Assembly: GCA_023101725.1 (NCBI GenBank)
Contig: JALJCO010003469.1
Location: forward strand, 124,001-188,000
From: Atherinomorus stipes
Lineage: Eukaryota > Chordata > Actinopteri > Atheriniformes > Atherinidae
Direction of reading: 5' to 3'
Length of the DNA stretch: 64,000 nt
Shown piece after piece: positions 60,113 to 64,000 of this stretch. A program made the translations under genes and the position numbers. Position 1 is the stretch's first letter; each line of letters starts with the position of its first letter. Under the pieces are notes generated by a model, which saw nothing but the letters and a program-made list of their open reading frames with translations, was not told the origin of the DNA and ran no database searches.

Positions 60113-60748
60113 AGGACACCTTTCTTTCAACCTGGACCTTATTTCTAGGAACCTAAACGTGCATTTACTCTCCAGTAAAATTTATGTATCGCTTTGACTC
60201 CTACGTACGATTTTTCATCGACGCCCCCTTATATCCATACAATGGGGGAGACGGGGCAGTCTCTATATAAGGCATTATCTGCAGCAAAACTACTTGATTT
60301 TGCCAATACTTTAAGTAGAATGAACAAACGAGCGAGTACTGTTGTCCTGTGAGTTCAGAGTTTAATAGATTGCAGTTCGTTATTGTCTGGGTAGCGAGCT
60401 GTTCTTCTCAGCTATACAGTGGCAGTGCGCATCAGGGGGCATCTGTAGAATGTGGAGAATGCCCCAATAACTAATGGAGAGCTAAATCTGAACTCACAGG
60501 ACAATTGTACTCCTTTGTTCGTTCATTCTACTTATATTGGTTAAATGAAGGAGTTTTGCTGCAGATAAAGCCTTATAGAGAGACCCATTCCTGCTGCCCT
60601 GTCTTTATATGGATGTACGCTGAAGGGCGACTAAAGGAAAATATTGTATGAAGGAGTCAAAGTGAAACAGAAATTTTACCAGTGAGTAAATGCACATATA
60701 AACTCCTAGAAATAAGGTCCAGGTTGGGAAAAAAAAGAAAGTTATCCT
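60113..60748. mobile_element. Foldback family 3, full copy in a TTAA-like target
   Basis: The left arm begins AGGACACCTTTCTTTCAACC then TGGACCTTATTTCTAGGA. The right arm is its inverse, ending TCCTAGAAATAAGGTCCAGG and AAAGTTATCCT. Inner matched words include GCATTATCTGCAGCAAAACT and ATTGTCCTGTGAGTTCAG. TTAA precedes it (60109-60112) and TCAA follows (60749-60752), consistent with a TTAA duplication with one mutation. Single arms of the family are at 18305-18616 and 30915-31140. It lies in an asic4 intron. Confidence 0.8.
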
Positions 60749-62970
60749 TCAAGGTGACAAAAATATTCTACCCTCAAGTTTTTGGCGCTGTTCTAATGGT
60801 GAATTTCCAGTGGGTACCAGTGGAAATTTAATTTTTTACAGGGTTGCATTTGTCAAGTTTTCAAAAACAGTAAACATGGTGGGCACCAGTGCTTACCTTA
60901 ACTAATTCCCCATTATCGACTCAGTTCTGCATCCTACTTGAGCTATTGTCTCTTAGCTTCTCCCCTCATTTCAACAGAAGCACAATAGTCAACATCTTTG
61001 CGGTCATCAAACGGCCAACTGGAGACGAAATGTACCCTGCAAAGCTGATCCCATGGCAACGGCTTCTAGTTTTCACAGCCAACTGCAGAAATCCAGGCTG
61101 ATCTATTGTGTTTCTTCATGAGAAACCAGTGAAAACTGATGCCCTGTTTACAAGAGTTCCCCCCTGACTGATAAACGCAGTTTAAAATGCAACATTGTTT
61201 AAATTCACGTGATAAAGAAACTCACTATTTCAATGGACATCCAGACTCCACACCTCTGGGTGCAGTTATGAGCATGTGCAAGTTATGTATGCAGAAATTC
61301 TGGGAAGGGTCTATTTGACAATATATTACAGCTGAAAACAGCCAGTTAGGACTCTATTTGTTTGAGAGTTAGAAAACAAGTCATTGTTTTTGCCACTCGA
61401 ATCATTCCTGCACATACAAGCTGACCCTGATACTCGATATCTGAGTTGGGATGCTCTTCAGCAGTGCTGCCAGCTCTCTGACCGCTGGCCTGTTGGATTA
61501 AAGTATCAATGAGTTTTGGAATCTGGAGCTCAGCTGTGTAAATCTGCTCGGAATGGCTCTGCTGTCCCCCCTGTGGCAATCGTTATACTTTACGACTGAT
61601 TATCATTACAGATCTTGGTTGTTCTTGCATTTGGTTTCCATGAGCAGATGGCTTGTAAAACTGCACTAAGGAATGCTGCTTATAGTGTATTGGATTATTT
61701 GGACTTTCACCAACATAGTCACATTGCCTAGAGCAGATCTTTAATTTAGACACAGCCTTGACTTTCATGAAGGCAGTACAAATCTATTGATGCTGTTTAC
61801 AGTCATTCTGGAAACAACTTTAAAGCAAAAGAGAGCCTCCTTAAATGCTATCCATTGGAATAAAATGTAATATTATCTTTACTATAATCTTTAATATTGC
61901 TGTGATAAATAGTTGAGATGTATCCATGAGTCTCAAGCCACCTCTATGGCTCCACAAGGCCCTTTTTAAGCACAGCTGCTCTCTTACAGTATATGCGACT
62001 ATATATCATAGCAGCTTCATTGTGCAACCATAGTTATGAGTTTAGTTGTGCATGCTACCATATTTATTACTTAGAAGTATGCACAAAGCATAGCTGAGGT
62101 TGAATGCCATTGGTTTTTTCACTGATGTGGCCATAAACAATGTATGTAATGATGATGACACTACATGAAAAGTAAAGGCATCATGAAACCTCCTATAATT
62201 CATCCTAATGAGAACGCAGTGCATCCACTTCACTTGACTTTACTCATTGGATGGTGCTGCATTAAAAGTCAAAGGGTCATCAAAGTCAGTGAGGTATGTC
62301 TTGCGGAAAGAATGAGTATTAGTGCAAAAATTTCATGCAAATAAATCTTGTAGTTGTCAACACATGATGCAAATTTACGCCCAAGGAGATGATCATCTGT
62401 CTATGAGAGCACTGATTGCTGTTGTAACGCCATTGAAGCAGCCACTTTGCTCAGTGTGGGGATATGTTGCAGAGTTGAATCTGACAAACTTACTCAATGT
62501 GTGCGTCATCACAGCTAGAGAGCAGGAAGTCAGAGAGCTGAGTCACTGAATGCAAGCTGTTTGACTGATGGGGCTAACAGGCATCTTGAGAACGGCAGCG
62601 TTTAGAATTAAGGAAGGAAATTCAGTGTGTATGCATTTACACAGCGCAGCTGACGTTTTTGATTGGCAGTAGCAAGTTTTAATACAAATTCATCCCCATA
62701 ATGCTTGTGCAGCTGAAGTTGTTGCCAGATCACAAATGGACATGTCAGTCACACAGGCTACTGTTACTTCAAAACAAACTGGTTATTCCTCTTTTCTAAT
62801 GTCTGTTTTATTTGTCTCGTACAACTGCAAGTCGAGTTGATGTCCAGTGCAGCCTTTTGCAAAAGTAAAATAGAAATTGTTTGGCTTTTGTCTGTTTGTT
62901 TGTTTTGGGACAAGCAGACATTTGATTCTTTTCAAGGCAGTGTCTGTCTGCAGAGTGATTCAAGCTAATA
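60749..62970. other. Unassigned asic4 intronic sequence
   Basis: No gene or repeat is recognised. Confidence 0.4.
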
Positions 62971-63640
62971 CACTATATTGGCAAAAGTATTCGCTCATCT
63001 GCCTTGACTCACATATGAGCTTAAGTAACATCCTATTCCTAATCCATAGGGTTCAATATGACGTTGGTCCACCCTTTGCAGCAAGAACAGCTTCAACTCT
63101 TCTGGGAAGGCTGTCCACAAGGTTTAGGAGTGTTTATGGGAATTTTTGACCATTCTTCCAGAAGTGCGTTTGTGAGATCACACTGATGTTGGACCAGAAG
63201 GCCTGGCTCTCAGTCTCCGCTCGAATTCATCCCAAGGGTGTTCTATCGGGTTGAGGTCAGGACTCTGTGCAGGCCAGTCCAGTTCCTCCACACCAGATCT
63301 GCCATCCAGGTCTTTATGGACCTGCTTTGTGCACTGGTGCACAGTCATGTTGGAAGAGGAAGGGGCCAGCTCCAAACTGTTCCCACAAAGTTGGGAGCAT
63401 GGAATTGTCCAAAATGTGTTAGTATGCTGAAGCATTCAGAGTTCCTTTCACTGGAACCAAGGGGCCAAGCCCAGCTCCTGAAAAACAACCCCACACCATA
63501 ATCCCCTCTCCACCAAACTTCCCACTTGGCCCAAAGCAGTCAGACAAGTACCATTGTCCTGGCAACCGCCCAACCCAGATTCTTCCATCAGATTGCCAGA
63601 CGGAGAAGCGTACACAACTCTAGAGTCCAGTGGACGTTTG
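62971..63640 (-). pseudogene. Truncated Tc1-like transposon with transposase C-terminus
   Basis: The terminal end CACTATATTGGCAAAAGTAT starts at 62971 next to TA (62969-62970), the Tc1/mariner target. On the - strand the sequence encodes SPDLNPIEHPWDEFERRL, which holds the last catalytic Glu region of Tc1 transposases. Upstream, in another frame, it encodes FQHDCAPVHKA with the second catalytic Asp and GVMVWGCFSGAGLG-like sequence. Frameshifts and an internal gap near 63610 disable it, and the other half and far terminal repeat are missing. Confidence 0.85.
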
Positions 63641-64000
63641 CACCCGCTGTCATTTGCGCGATCATTCTTTGTAAATCACCCGCAAACCGTGGTTCATCCC
63701 CTCGCACAAAATTCTAGATTGCATGTGCAAATTACTACACACAAATTTGGATCTCAGTAGATCCGGCCATAGATAAATTTAAATTTGATCGTTTTTCTTT
63801 TCAATATTTCAATATAAAAAAATAATTGTATTAGCAATCTATCACGCAGGTTCTGGTCCTCTCTGGGTTTTGTGTTCTTTGTTTCACTATTTAGCCAAAC
63901 AAATTCCTTTCTTTGCATTTTTTTTTTTTTTGCCACTGTTTCACATCCACCAGGCAGAATGGGACAACAGACAACTTCAGCTCCACACTGACTCCACCCA
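63641..64000. other. asic4 intronic sequence at the window end
   Basis: It is AT-rich with a T run near 63920-63932. A pyrimidine-rich AG near 63955 precedes AATGGGACAACAGAC, but its translation does not resemble the expected next asic4 exon in the required phase. Confidence 0.4.

Noticed and set aside
63955..64000. Possible next asic4 exon at the window end
   Set aside because: In the phase required by the preceding exon the translation does not continue the conserved sequence after MVHMPG.

Overview
The window looks like vertebrate, almost certainly teleost fish, nuclear DNA. It is AT-rich and full of microsatellites. It carries many miniature DNA transposons of kinds common in fish genomes (hAT-, Tc1-, Harbinger- and TTAA-target-like) and has spliced coding exons with GT/AG borders. 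There is no sign of operons, bacterial ribosome binding sites, CRISPR arrays or phage genes. Family names are recognised by eye; no database search was possible.

The only host gene I can support is an acid-sensing ion channel, asic4 (ASIC4/DEG-ENaC family), on the + strand at the right end. Three consecutive internal exons are visible (55338-55482, 58923-59050, 59178-59331). They join in frame across introns of 3440 and 127 bp and encode about 142 residues of the extracellular domain. The first coding exon, with the N-terminus, TM1 and the start of the ectodomain, is not in the window. The exons after the MVHMPG motif are not seen either. If the assembly is right, positions 1-55337 are all part of the intron upstream of the first visible exon, so that intron is longer than 55 kb.

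The rest is mobile-element sediment. From left to right: a hAT-like miniature element (827-1237); a long foldback element with TTAA borders (2384-3273); a peculiar C-poor A/G tract (3278-4745); a TACACTGTAAA-ended element (9160-9878); a second foldback family (16941-17426); a composite (17558-18680); copies A-D of one interspersed repeat of about 0.65 kb (near 20.8, 40.4, 44.9 and 48.6 kb); a composite whose inner insertion recurs at 48.1 kb (27918-28323); a Harbinger-like element with TTA duplications (30024-30750); a hAT-like element (33336-33881); a split older repeat (39480-41155); a LINE 3' end (45700-46165); and a three-deep nest (47798-50870). Near and within asic4 there are SINE/LINE tails (53.1-53.7 kb), hAT-like elements, two decayed Tc1-like transposases (56.8-58.8 kb and 62971-63640) and a further TTAA foldback element (60113-60748).

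I found no convincing novel biological system. The most informative observations are the unusually large TE-packed asic4 intron, several unrelated-looking foldback elements that all sit in TTAA targets, the clean nested insertions that give relative ages, and the low-complexity A/G tract, which may be an assembly artefact.
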